The notes under the pieces: model-generated
What the model was told of the DNA's origin: nothing
Databases searched by the model: none
Seen by the model: only the letters and a program-made list of their open reading frames with translations
Shown: positions 1-7,084 of the stretch, one piece after another
How the letters are laid out: each line of letters opens with the position of its first letter
Position numbering within the stretch: position 1 is the first letter of the stretch
From: an uncultured Lachnospiraceae bacterium
GTDB taxonomy: Bacteria > Bacillota > Clostridia > Lachnospirales > Lachnospiraceae
DNA length: 10,318 nt
Direction: 5' to 3'
Assembly: GCA_910586255.1 (NCBI GenBank)
Contig: CAJUHR010000057.1
Location: forward strand, 1-10,318
Made by a program: the position numbers and the translations under genes

Positions 1-12
1 TAAGGAGAGTTT

Positions 13-2151
13 ATGTCGGAGGATTGGAGGGACAATGGGCCGCTTGATAAAGCGGAAGAAATGGCTGCCCGGGGAGCCCGGGCAGCGGGGCAGGCGGAAC
101 GGATCGCCCAGGCGGTACAATCGGCGCATGGAGCTATGGCAGCGGCCAGTGCAGGCGGGGCGGCTGGGGGCATGGCTGTGGGAAGTGCGCTGGCAGGGCC
201 TTTGGGGGCGGCCGTGGGTGCGCTGGTTACAAGTAAGACGTTTTGGAAGGTGGTTCTTTCGATCCTTTTGTCTGTTCTTTTGTTTGTTTTTGTGATTGTC
301 AATGGGGTGGGGATTATTTTGGCTTATCTGGGGTTTGGGGACGCGGATGGGTATGTGGCCCAGGCCAGGGAGGCGGAGTACCGGAACATTAAAAATCAGA
401 TAGATACCCTTTTGGCGGAGGATTCTCAGTTGGCGGAGGAGATTTATGGGCTGATTGGGGGGGAGAGGGATTCTCTGTATGGAAAGATCGGGGAGGATTT
501 TGATGAGAACTGGGAGGATTATGACGGGTATGAGGTGGAGACGGATGAGTATGAAAGGGTATTGAAGCCGAAGCTGAGTCGTTATCTGGCGGTGCTGATT
601 GAGGAGGAGTGGAGTGGGAGCCGGATTGTGGGATTTAACGGGTATGGTTCTTATGGCGGAATGGATGGGAACCTGACCAGTGTGTATGATGAGTATTTTG
701 CTCTGGCGGCGGCTACATACCAAGTGCCGGAGGCGCTTTTGAAGGCGCTGGCTAAGGTGGAGTCGGATTTTAACCCCAATGCGGTTTCGGGGGCAGGGGC
801 TGTGGGGATTATGCAGCTTATGCCGGCCACGGCAAGGAACCTGGGGGTGACCGATCCTTATGATCCGAAGCAGAATATTATGGGAGGGGCGAAGTACATA
901 CAGGAGATGTTACGGACATTTTCTGCGTATCCTAATGGGCTTGATCTGGCGCTGGCGGCTTACAATGCGGGGCCGGGGGCGGTGAAAAGGGCTGGGTATC
1001 GGATTCCTCAGAATGGGGAGACGCCTGCTTATGTAGAGAAAGTGAAGGGGTATCTGATTTTTACGGATATGGTTCAAGGGAATGGGAATGGAGGCCTGGA
1101 AGGAGAGGGTTCTGGAGAGGCTGATGGGAATGGTGGAAATTCTGGTGAGACAGGGGGAGTGGAAACAGGGGGAGAAATACAAGGAGCAGAGAGTGGAAAT
1201 GGAGATGGGACAGGAGAGGCTGGGATTGTGAGTGGAAGTCTGGAGGTATCGGGAGTGTTGTTAAAGTCTCTGGTGGAGGAGCGGGCTTCGGAGTTTCTGG
1301 GCTGGACACAGACGGGGACCCATACAGAGACGGAAGGGTCCGGGGATGATGAGGTGGAAAGGGAGATTGTGGATTATGCCATTGTGGTGCTGCTGGAACC
1401 GGAGCTTTCGGAGGTGAAAACGGGGTATGAGTACCGGAGGGTTACGGATCAGACGTCATTTAATTATGTGCTGACCTTGTTTCAGATAGCCAGCCAGGGG
1501 GCGGAGGGAGTTCAGGACCTGGTGCTGCGGGCGGCAAGCTGGAAAAATTTCGTGCTGGGGGAAGGGGCTTCGGAGGATATTTATACCGGGACGATTTCCA
1601 CGGAGGGGGACCGGATTGCGTATGATACGGTGGCCGGCTGTGTGGGGGAGGCGGTTTACTACAACCAGGGGGAGGAGCCGTGGGCTTCTCTGCCTTATGG
1701 GGGAAGTAATATCCGGTCGTCCGGGTGCGGGCCTACGGCACTGGCTATTGTGATTTCTACCTTGACAGGGGAGAGAGTTACACCGGAGATGACGGGGAGG
1801 TTTGCCATTTCCGGAGGGTATTATGTGAAGGGGAAAGGGACAAGCCATGCATTTCCGGCTGCTGCGGCTGCTCACTGGGGGCTTTCTGTGGAGAGGATGA
1901 AGCGGGAACGGATGAATGAGGTGGTGAAGGGGCTTAAGAACGGGAAAATGGCGGTGGTGATCTGCGCGGAGAATACGATTTCGGGGAGCAGCGGGCATTA
2001 TATTGTGCTGACCGGGGTGACGGAGAATGGGTATCTGACCATTGCTGACCCTGGGAGCCGGACCAGGACGGGGAATCTGTACAGTCCGGCTACCATTCAG
2101 TCGTATGCCAGGGATTTGGCGGATGGGAGTATCTGGTTGATTGGGAAGTAG
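13..2151 (+). CDS. Membrane-anchored bifunctional cell-wall hydrolase (SLT transglycosylase + C39-like peptidase), VirB1-like
   Basis: 712 aa. It probably cuts peptidoglycan locally so the conjugation channel can cross the wall. Residues 1-75 are Ala/Gly-rich and presumably cytoplasmic; a single membrane helix lies at about 78-107, leaving the rest outside the cell. Residues about 225-350 are a lytic transglycosylase domain: likely catalytic E250 in the KVES context, GIMQLMP at 265-271 and AYNAGPGAV at 316-324. A Gly/Glu/Asn-rich linker follows (about 355-405), then an unassigned region (about 406-540). The C-terminal part (about 545-712) looks like a C39-type cysteine peptidase: C572 in SGCGPTA, H662 in SGHYIVLTG, D679 in IADPGS. 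The start is supported by AAGGAG at 2-7, six bases before ATG. The position and architecture recall the CD1108-type lysozymes of Clostridia ICEs, where the second domain is more often NlpC/P60 or CHAP. Domain calls are confident; the wall-opening role is inferred from context. Confidence 0.88.
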   Translation: MSEDWRDNGPLDKAEEMAARGARAAGQAERIAQAVQSAHGAMAAASAGGAAGGMAVGSALAGPLGAAVGALVTSKTFWKVVLSILLSVLLFVFVIVNGVGIILAYLGFGDADGYVAQAREAEYRNIKNQIDTLLAEDSQLAEEIYGLIGGERDSLYGKIGEDFDENWEDYDGYEVETDEYERVLKPKLSRYLAVLIEEEWSGSRIVGFNGYGSYGGMDGNLTSVYDEYFALAAATYQVPEALLKALAKVESDFNPNAVSGAGAVGIMQLMPATARNLGVTDPYDPKQNIMGGAKYIQEMLRTFSAYPNGLDLALAAYNAGPGAVKRAGYRIPQNGETPAYVEKVKGYLIFTDMVQGNGNGGLEGEGSGEADGNGGNSGETGGVETGGEIQGAESGNGDGTGEAGIVSGSLEVSGVLLKSLVEERASEFLGWTQTGTHTETEGSGDDEVEREIVDYAIVVLLEPELSEVKTGYEYRRVTDQTSFNYVLTLFQIASQGAEGVQDLVLRAASWKNFVLGEGASEDIYTGTISTEGDRIAYDTVAGCVGEAVYYNQGEEPWASLPYGGSNIRSSGCGPTALAIVISTLTGERVTPEMTGRFAISGGYYVKGKGTSHAFPAAAAAHWGLSVERMKRERMNEVVKGLKNGKMAVVICAENTISGSSGHYIVLTGVTENGYLTIADPGSRTRTGNLYSPATIQSYARDLADGSIWLIGK

Positions 2152-2256
2152 GGGGGATAAGAATGATAAAATGGGGAGAATGGGTGCGAAAAGGATATGG
2201 GGGATTTGTATTTTGTATGGAAGCGGTTTTGTGTGGAAAGGGGAAGGTGGTGGAAA

Positions 2257-3036
2257 ATGACAGGAAAGCGGAGTTTGGCACGGCTGTGGAAGATAGGCGT
2301 GATGGGGCTGGCGGTTGGATTGTGCGTGGGCTTTATATGTCCGGCGGATTGTTTCGCCAGTGAGTTGATGAGGGGGATGGAGCAAGGGCAAGGGGAGATT
2401 ACAAGAGGGGATTTGCCGGGGATTACAGAGAATGTGGAAAAGGGAAATGTGAATGGGGATATGGGTGCGGATTGGGAGGAGGAATTTACCGATACGGACA
2501 CAAGGAGAGGAATCCTGGCTGTGCGGAGTGAGGTTTTTCAAGGCTTTGGCGGTCGGGTACGGATTGTAGTGAAGGAAATGGAGGGCGGCAGGGAGACGGC
2601 TATTTCGCTGACTGGGGAAAGTGATTATATGGCGAATCAGGAGCTGCGGCCGGGGAAGTATCAGGTGGTGTCTGTGGAGGCGGATTCGGATGGGAGAAAG
2701 TTTGACTGTCTTGTGGAACCGGAGGAAATGGATGTGGATACGGATGGGGTAACATTGTGTCGGGTTTTTGTTCGTCCGGGGAGTGTGTATCAGGTGACTT
2801 ATGAAGCGGAGGAGGAAATACAGGCAAGGGAGAGTGGAGATGAGGGGCTGGAGCAGATTCTGGAAACAGCGGAAGGGGGAGCTGGTGAAAATGAGGAATT
2901 AGAATTGGGTATTTTGGAAAGGGATTCCTCTTTGGAAGGGCAAGGCGGAGTGCCGATTGTTTTGTTAATTGCTGTTTTGGGGATAGCGATTAGTCTCTAT
3001 GGGGCTGTGCGGGTAATCAGGAGACATGGGAAATGA
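2257..3036 (+). CDS. Exported single-pass membrane protein of unknown function (ICE accessory protein)
   Basis: 259 aa from the ATG at 2257. I chose this start because it gives a classic signal peptide: basic n-region (GKRSLARLWK), hydrophobic core, and an AxA-like end CFA before SE at residues 34/35. The AAGGTGG-rich leader just upstream can serve as ribosome site. An in-frame ATG at 2197 would add 20 residues ahead of the signal, and its AAGGA lies only one base from the ATG. The mature part begins with an acidic low-complexity stretch. Residues about 84-185 look beta-rich (ILAVRSEVF, RVRIVVKEM, PGKYQVVSVEA, CRVFVRPGS, YQVTYEAEE), suggesting an extracellular beta-sandwich. An acidic stalk follows, then a C-terminal membrane helix (about 231-253) and a basic tail RRHGK. 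Signal plus C-terminal anchor next to the lysozyme gene recalls CD1107/DUF4366-type ICE proteins, but I do not see clear sequence identity. The function is unknown; a surface contact or channel accessory role is a guess. Confidence 0.75.
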   Translation: MTGKRSLARLWKIGVMGLAVGLCVGFICPADCFASELMRGMEQGQGEITRGDLPGITENVEKGNVNGDMGADWEEEFTDTDTRRGILAVRSEVFQGFGGRVRIVVKEMEGGRETAISLTGESDYMANQELRPGKYQVVSVEADSDGRKFDCLVEPEEMDVDTDGVTLCRVFVRPGSVYQVTYEAEEEIQARESGDEGLEQILETAEGGAGENEELELGILERDSSLEGQGGVPIVLLIAVLGIAISLYGAVRVIRRHGK

Positions 3037-3072
3037 TTTATTTTTGAGGTTTGAGGAAAGAGGGTGAGAGTT

Positions 3073-3708
3073 ATGGAGCAGGAAGACCGGATTGACATTT
3101 ATACCATACCCCCTAATTTTGCTGAGGAGGGGACGCTGCTGTCCGGGCGGATTAAGACAAGGAATGCGGTGGAGACAGGAGTGATTCTGCTGATTCTTGT
3201 GCCGGTTCTGTTGTCGCTGAATACAACGGTAAGGGTAAAGATGTACATTGGCATGATCGTTCTGGTTCCGGTGATGATTTTAAGCGTGATCGGGGTGCAG
3301 GGGGAGAGCCTGTTTGCGTTTATTGGCAGCTTTTTTCAGTATATAAAGCAAAGACGGTATCTGGGGCCGCCGGATGAGCGTTACCGGATGGAGCAGAACC
3401 GGAGGAAAAGGAGGGATCAGAAGGTGAGGGGACGAAAAAAGGAAGGGGGTCAACATGAAAAGAGAGGCAGTCTTGGAAAGCAGGAAAGTGATGAACCAGA
3501 AAGGTGCAGCGGTTATGAAGGTAAAAACGGACAGAGAAAGCCGGAAGGAATGGAGCAGGGAAGAAAAGAGCCAGGAGGAATGGATTCGGGAGGAAAAGGG
3601 GCAGGAAGGAAAGCACCAGGAGGAATGGAGCAGGGAAGAAAGGGGACAGGGAGAAAAGCGCCAAGAGGAAAAGAGATGGGAGGGGAAAATACAGGAAGAA
3701 AAGAATAG
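3073..3708 (+). CDS. prgI: PrgI-like two-helix conjugation membrane protein with long repetitive C-terminal tail
   Basis: 211 aa from the ATG at 3073. An in-frame GTG at 3064 would add three residues, but it lies inside the AGAGGGTGAG that looks like the ribosome site for 3073. The N-terminus reads DIYTIPPNF, like the short beta element of PrgI proteins. Two hydrophobic helices follow (about 33-50 and 56-76), then an amphipathic segment ending FFQYIKQRRYLGPPDERY. PrgI-family proteins are small inner-channel components (VirB3-like position) encoded just before VirB4 in Gram-positive conjugation systems, as here. The family is usually about 110-150 aa. This one carries an extra basic, Gly/Lys/Arg-rich tail from about residue 105, with a repeating GGMEQGRKGT/GRKAP pattern. 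The last 84 or so residues overlap the start of virB4 in another frame. The PrgI core is a fair call; whether the tail is functional is open. Confidence 0.75.
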   Translation: MEQEDRIDIYTIPPNFAEEGTLLSGRIKTRNAVETGVILLILVPVLLSLNTTVRVKMYIGMIVLVPVMILSVIGVQGESLFAFIGSFFQYIKQRRYLGPPDERYRMEQNRRKRRDQKVRGRKKEGGQHEKRGSLGKQESDEPERCSGYEGKNGQRKPEGMEQGRKEPGGMDSGGKGAGRKAPGGMEQGRKGTGRKAPRGKEMGGENTGRKE

Positions 3709-6376
3709 GGAAAGGGGAAGTTCGGAGGAGAAAAGGAAGCTGGCAGAGAAGAAACGGCAGTGGAAGAGGGAACTAAGGCAGGCAGAGAGGGATCTAAGGA
3801 GAGAAAGGAAAAGTCGGATAGGCCGCAGGGCGGAAAAAGGGGAGAGAAGGGGGCAAAAGGGAAGAAGAGGCGGGGCGGTTCAGAAGGAAAGGGAAAAAGG
3901 AACGCTGTATGACCTGCCTTTTACCAGAGCCGGCAAAGAGATTCCCATTAAGGCGATCAAGGAGGGAATCATTTACACGGAGGATGGCAGGTATGTGAAG
4001 ATTTTGGAGGTGCTGCCTATTAATTTCCTTCACCGGAGCGCGGGGGAGCAGAGGAACATTATCTATTCGTTTATGGGATATTTGAAGATTGCGCCGCCCA
4101 AACTGCAGATAAAGTCGGTTTCCAAGAAGGCGGATATTTCCGGGTATCTGGAGGATCTGCGGGAGGATATGAGGACGGAGACGGATGAGAGGTGCCGGAT
4201 GTTACAGCAGGACTATGGGGAGCTTTTGTGTACTGTTGGGTATAAGGAGGCAGTAACCAGGCGGTTTTTTCTGGTGTTCCAGGTGGAGGCCAGGAAGGGG
4301 GAGAAGGAGGCTGTGGGGCTTTTGAATTCTTATGCCCAGACGGCGAAAAAGTATCTGTACCAGTGTGGGAATGAGGTGGTTCTTTCGGAGAATCCTACGG
4401 TGGAGACGGCGGAGCTTCTTTATACCCTGCTGAATCGGAAAACCGGCCAGACGGTGGGATTTGGGGAGAGGCTGAATCAGGTGGCGGAGTGGTATTTTCG
4501 GGAGAATGGGGAGGAGAGCGTGGGGCGGATTCCCATTGGGGAGTGCGTGGCTCCGAAGGAACTGGATTTCCGGCATGGGAATTATGTGGTGCTGGACGGG
4601 GTGTACCACTCCTATCTGTTTATTCCTTCGGGGCGTTACCGGTTCCGGGTTCCGGCGGGGTGGATGTCATTGTTAATCAATGCCGGGGAGGGGATTGATG
4701 TGGACTTGTTTTTATACAGGCAGGACAAGGGGAAGACTTTGGAGAGGATTGGGAGGCGGATACGGCTGAACCGGTCTAAGATTAAGGACGCTTCGGATAC
4801 CAACTCGGATTTTGATGATCTGGCGGAGTCCATTCAGGCGGGGTATTACTTGAAGAACGGGCTGTCTTCCAGTGAGGAGTTCTATTATCTGTGCGTGCTG
4901 GTGACGGTGACGGGGTACAGCGCCAGGGAGGTGGAGTGGCGGGCGAAGGAGATGAAAAAGCTGCTGAATGCCCAGGACATGGACACGGTTTCCTGCGTGT
5001 TTAAGGAGGAGCAGGGGTTCCGGTCGGCGCTGCCGCTGCTGGATTTGGACAGGAGTATTTTTGAGAGGTCGAAACGGAATGTGCTCACATCCGGGGCGGC
5101 AAGCTGTTATCCGTTTACGTCTTTTGAGATGTCGGACCGGAACGGGATTCTTATGGGGGTGAATACGGCAAACAGTTCTCTGGTGATTGTGGATATTTTT
5201 AATTCGGCAGTGTACAAGAACGCCAACATTTCTATTATGGGGACTACGGGGGCGGGGAAGACGTTTCTGCTGCAGCTGATGGCGCTGCGTATGAGGAGGA
5301 AAAAGATTCAAGTGTTTATTATTGCACCGGACAAGGGCCATGAGTTTGCCAGGGCCTGTACCAATATCGGTGGGGAGTTTATTAAGATTTCTTCGGCTTC
5401 GGCTAATTGTATCAATGTGATGGAGATACGGAAGAGGGATAAAGAGGCCAGTGATTTGCTGGACGGGGCGGTGCTGGAGAGGTCAGAGCTGGCGGCGAAA
5501 ATTCAGGATCTGCATATTTTCTTTTCCCTGTTGGTGCCGGATATGGACCATGAGGAGAAGCAGCTTTTGGATGAGGCTTTGGTGACGGCGTATTACCGGA
5601 AGGGGATTACTCATGAGAATGGGACGCTGTTGGAACATGGGAGTAATGGAAGGTATAAGGAAATGCCGGTTTTGGGGGATGTGTATGAGATTCTCTGTGA
5701 GAAGCCGGAGACCAGGCGGATGGCCAATATTGTGAACCGGCTAGTTCATGGATCGGCTTCCAGCTTTAATCAGCAGACCAATGTGGATTTGGGGAATAAG
5801 TATGTGGTGCTGGATATTTCGGAATTGACCGGGGATCTGCTGCCGGTGGGGATGTTTGTGGCTCTGGATTATGTGTGGTCCAAGGTGAAGGAGGACCGGA
5901 CAGTGGAGAAGGCGGTGTTTCTGGATGAGGTGTGGCAGTTAATTGGAGCGTCTTCTAATGAGCTGGCGGCGGAGTATGTGCTGGAGATTTTTAAGATTAT
6001 CCGGGGATATGGGGGGTCGGCGGTGTGTGCTACCCAGGATTTGTCGGATTTTATGGCGCTGAAGGACGGGAAGTATGGGAGGGGGATTATCAATGCCTGC
6101 AAGACAAAGGTGGTGCTGAATCTGGAGAATGATGAGGCCAAGAAGGTGCAGGAGCTTCTTCATCTGTCAGAGGCGGAGAGGATGGAGATTGTACATTTTG
6201 AGAGGGGGAAGGGGATGATTTCTACGAACAGCAATAATCTGACTTTGGAGTTTAAGGCAAGTCAGTTGGAGAAGGATCTGATTACTACAGACAGGAAGGA
6301 TTTGAAGGAGTTAAAGGAGGGATTGGCAAGGCTTGGGAGCGGGGCTTATGGGAAAAGGCAGAGTGGTGGAGAATAG
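3455..6376 (+). CDS. virB4: VirB4/TraE-type conjugation ATPase with charged N-terminal extension
   Basis: 973 aa. VirB4 ATPases energise assembly and substrate transfer of type IV secretion channels at the inner face of the membrane. Walker A is GTTGAGKT at 596-603. Walker B is VFLDE at 821-825, and the sensor-like motif CATQDLSDF is at 858-866. Residues about 150-550 match the N-terminal VirB4 domain (IKEGIIYTEDGRYVKILEVLPINF, then PFTSFEMSDRNGILMGVN before the ATPase core). Residues 1-148 are extra: almost entirely Lys/Arg/Glu/Gln, with imperfect 5/10-residue repeats of the type EEWSREEKGQ, probably helical. The start at 3455 has a good ribosome site (AAGGAAGGGG at 3439-3448, six bases before ATG). 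The ATG at 3515 is an alternative. The first 254 bases overlap the PrgI gene in the +1 frame, which may couple their translation. The family call is near certain; the role of the extension is unknown. Confidence 0.95.
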   Translation: MKREAVLESRKVMNQKGAAVMKVKTDRESRKEWSREEKSQEEWIREEKGQEGKHQEEWSREERGQGEKRQEEKRWEGKIQEEKNRERGSSEEKRKLAEKKRQWKRELRQAERDLRRERKSRIGRRAEKGERRGQKGRRGGAVQKEREKGTLYDLPFTRAGKEIPIKAIKEGIIYTEDGRYVKILEVLPINFLHRSAGEQRNIIYSFMGYLKIAPPKLQIKSVSKKADISGYLEDLREDMRTETDERCRMLQQDYGELLCTVGYKEAVTRRFFLVFQVEARKGEKEAVGLLNSYAQTAKKYLYQCGNEVVLSENPTVETAELLYTLLNRKTGQTVGFGERLNQVAEWYFRENGEESVGRIPIGECVAPKELDFRHGNYVVLDGVYHSYLFIPSGRYRFRVPAGWMSLLINAGEGIDVDLFLYRQDKGKTLERIGRRIRLNRSKIKDASDTNSDFDDLAESIQAGYYLKNGLSSSEEFYYLCVLVTVTGYSAREVEWRAKEMKKLLNAQDMDTVSCVFKEEQGFRSALPLLDLDRSIFERSKRNVLTSGAASCYPFTSFEMSDRNGILMGVNTANSSLVIVDIFNSAVYKNANISIMGTTGAGKTFLLQLMALRMRRKKIQVFIIAPDKGHEFARACTNIGGEFIKISSASANCINVMEIRKRDKEASDLLDGAVLERSELAAKIQDLHIFFSLLVPDMDHEEKQLLDEALVTAYYRKGITHENGTLLEHGSNGRYKEMPVLGDVYEILCEKPETRRMANIVNRLVHGSASSFNQQTNVDLGNKYVVLDISELTGDLLPVGMFVALDYVWSKVKEDRTVEKAVFLDEVWQLIGASSNELAAEYVLEIFKIIRGYGGSAVCATQDLSDFMALKDGKYGRGIINACKTKVVLNLENDEAKKVQELLHLSEAERMEIVHFERGKGMISTNSNNLTLEFKASQLEKDLITTDRKDLKELKEGLARLGSGAYGKRQSGGE
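3541..3705 (+). repeat. Purine-rich 15/30-bp tandem repeats inside the prgI/virB4 overlap
   Basis: The tract can be cut into units of 30 or 15 bases: 3541-3570, 3571-3600, 3601-3615, 3616-3645, 3646-3660, 3661-3690 and 3691-3705. A 20-base stretch, GGAATGGAGCAGGGAAGAAA, occurs identically at 3547-3566 and 3622-3641, 75 bases apart (five 15-base steps). Because 15 is a multiple of 3, unit gain or loss keeps both overlapping reading frames open. One frame reads as GGMEQGRKGT/GRKAP units (PrgI tail) and the other as EEWSREEKGQ/EGKHQ units (VirB4 head). Confidence 0.8.
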
Positions 6377-6463
6377 GCTGAATGGACATAAGTGTTCCAT
6401 GGAGAATCAGGACAAGGGAGAACGGAACAAAAGAGAAGAGACAGGAGTAAAGAGGAAAGTGGC

Positions 6464-6472
6464 AGGAGGTGA
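6464..6472 (+). promoter_or_regulatory. Near-consensus ribosome binding site that fixes the start at 6481
   Basis: AGGAGGTGA at 6464-6472 is a full-length match to the anti-Shine-Dalgarno sequence, eight bases before ATG 6481. An in-frame GTG at 6469 lies inside this site and is therefore unlikely to be the start. The gap 6377-6480 between virB4 and this gene shows no terminator, so translation here probably restarts on the same transcript. Confidence 0.8.
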
Positions 6473-6480
6473 GGGAAACC

Positions 6481-7035
6481 ATGGGTACATACCGGAACCC
6501 GGAGGAGATGTCGGGGAAGGTCCTGGATTTGATACGGAAGTATAACGTCATGGAGCTGGGGCAGGTGGAACTATTTTTTCCGGGAGAGAGAACCGGGGTG
6601 ATTCGGGCCATGAGGAGGCTGGAGAAGAACCGGCAGATTTTCCGCAATCCCTATACGGGGCTGATTTCTTCCAGCGGGTTTGCGTATTCCGTGAAGGATG
6701 AGGGGACGATTCGGGCTTTGTGGGTGCTTGGGGATATGGTGGGGAAAAGGAAGGTGGAGAGTCATTTTCTGGCACAGAGGGAGGACTTTCCGGTGCGGAT
6801 CGTGTTTTTTGACAGCGGTGAGATTTATGACATCTTGTATGTGGGCATTGGGGATGTGAAGCTGGTGAATGGGATTTATGGGAAAATGAGGAGGCCGGAG
6901 GGAAGGCATATCGTGGTCATAGAGGATAAGGAGTTAATGGGGCAGATTCAGATACCAGATGTGGTGGGATTCTGTCTGGTGAGAAACAGCGGGGAGGTGG
7001 AATATTATCGAAAGAGAGAGAAGAGCGGAATTTGA
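6481..7035 (+). CDS. DUF5697-like winged-helix protein of ICE DNA-processing module
   Basis: 184 aa from ATG 6481; the start is fixed by the strong ribosome site just upstream. Residues about 10-60 form a likely winged helix (VLDLIRKYNVMELGQVELFF, then VIRAMRRLEKNRQIFRNPYTGLI). The second half is a compact alpha/beta region: ALWVLGDMV, FPVRIVFFDSGEIYDILYV, GRHIVVIEDKELMGQIQIPDVVGFCLV and a final GEVEYY strand. From memory the IEDxExMxxIxIPxVxGxCLV segment resembles DUF5697 proteins found in Clostridia mobile elements. The same winged-helix plus alpha/beta layout occurs in replication-relaxation proteins. It may bind the element's DNA, but no catalytic motif is obvious to me. It sits between virB4 and a RusA-like gene, and the next coding region probably begins inside its 3' end. 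Confidence is good that the gene is real, moderate for the family, low for function. Confidence 0.7.
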   Translation: MGTYRNPEEMSGKVLDLIRKYNVMELGQVELFFPGERTGVIRAMRRLEKNRQIFRNPYTGLISSSGFAYSVKDEGTIRALWVLGDMVGKRKVESHFLAQREDFPVRIVFFDSGEIYDILYVGIGDVKLVNGIYGKMRRPEGRHIVVIEDKELMGQIQIPDVVGFCLVRNSGEVEYYRKREKSGI

Positions 7036-7084
7036 AGGACTGGCCGGGGACCGGCTGAAGGAGGCTCAGAAGCTGGCGGGGATT

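Noticed and set aside
785..985. G-quadruplex candidates in G-runs of the SLT coding region
   Set aside because: Runs occur at about 789-806 and 968-990, but one has only three runs and the other needs a long loop. Codon bias explains them.
2197..2256. 20-residue N-terminal extension of the exported protein
   Set aside because: It would bury the signal peptide, and the AAGGA lies one base from the ATG. The start at 2257 fits better.
2163..2363. 66-residue + strand frame starting 11 bases after the hydrolase gene
   Set aside because: It has a G-run upstream that could pass for a ribosome site, but it overlaps the signal peptide of the next gene out of frame and has no protein-like pattern.
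1456..2541. 361-residue open frame on the minus strand
   Set aside because: It runs antisense to two clear genes, is Pro/His/Arg/Leu-rich as expected from reversed G-rich codons, and has no recognisable domain.
4712..5341. 209-residue minus-strand open frame
   Set aside because: It lies wholly antisense to the VirB4 ATPase core, with His/Pro/Gln-rich composition typical of a shadow.
6469..6480. GTG start for the DUF5697-like gene
   Set aside because: The GTG is part of the AGGAGGTGA ribosome site serving ATG 6481.
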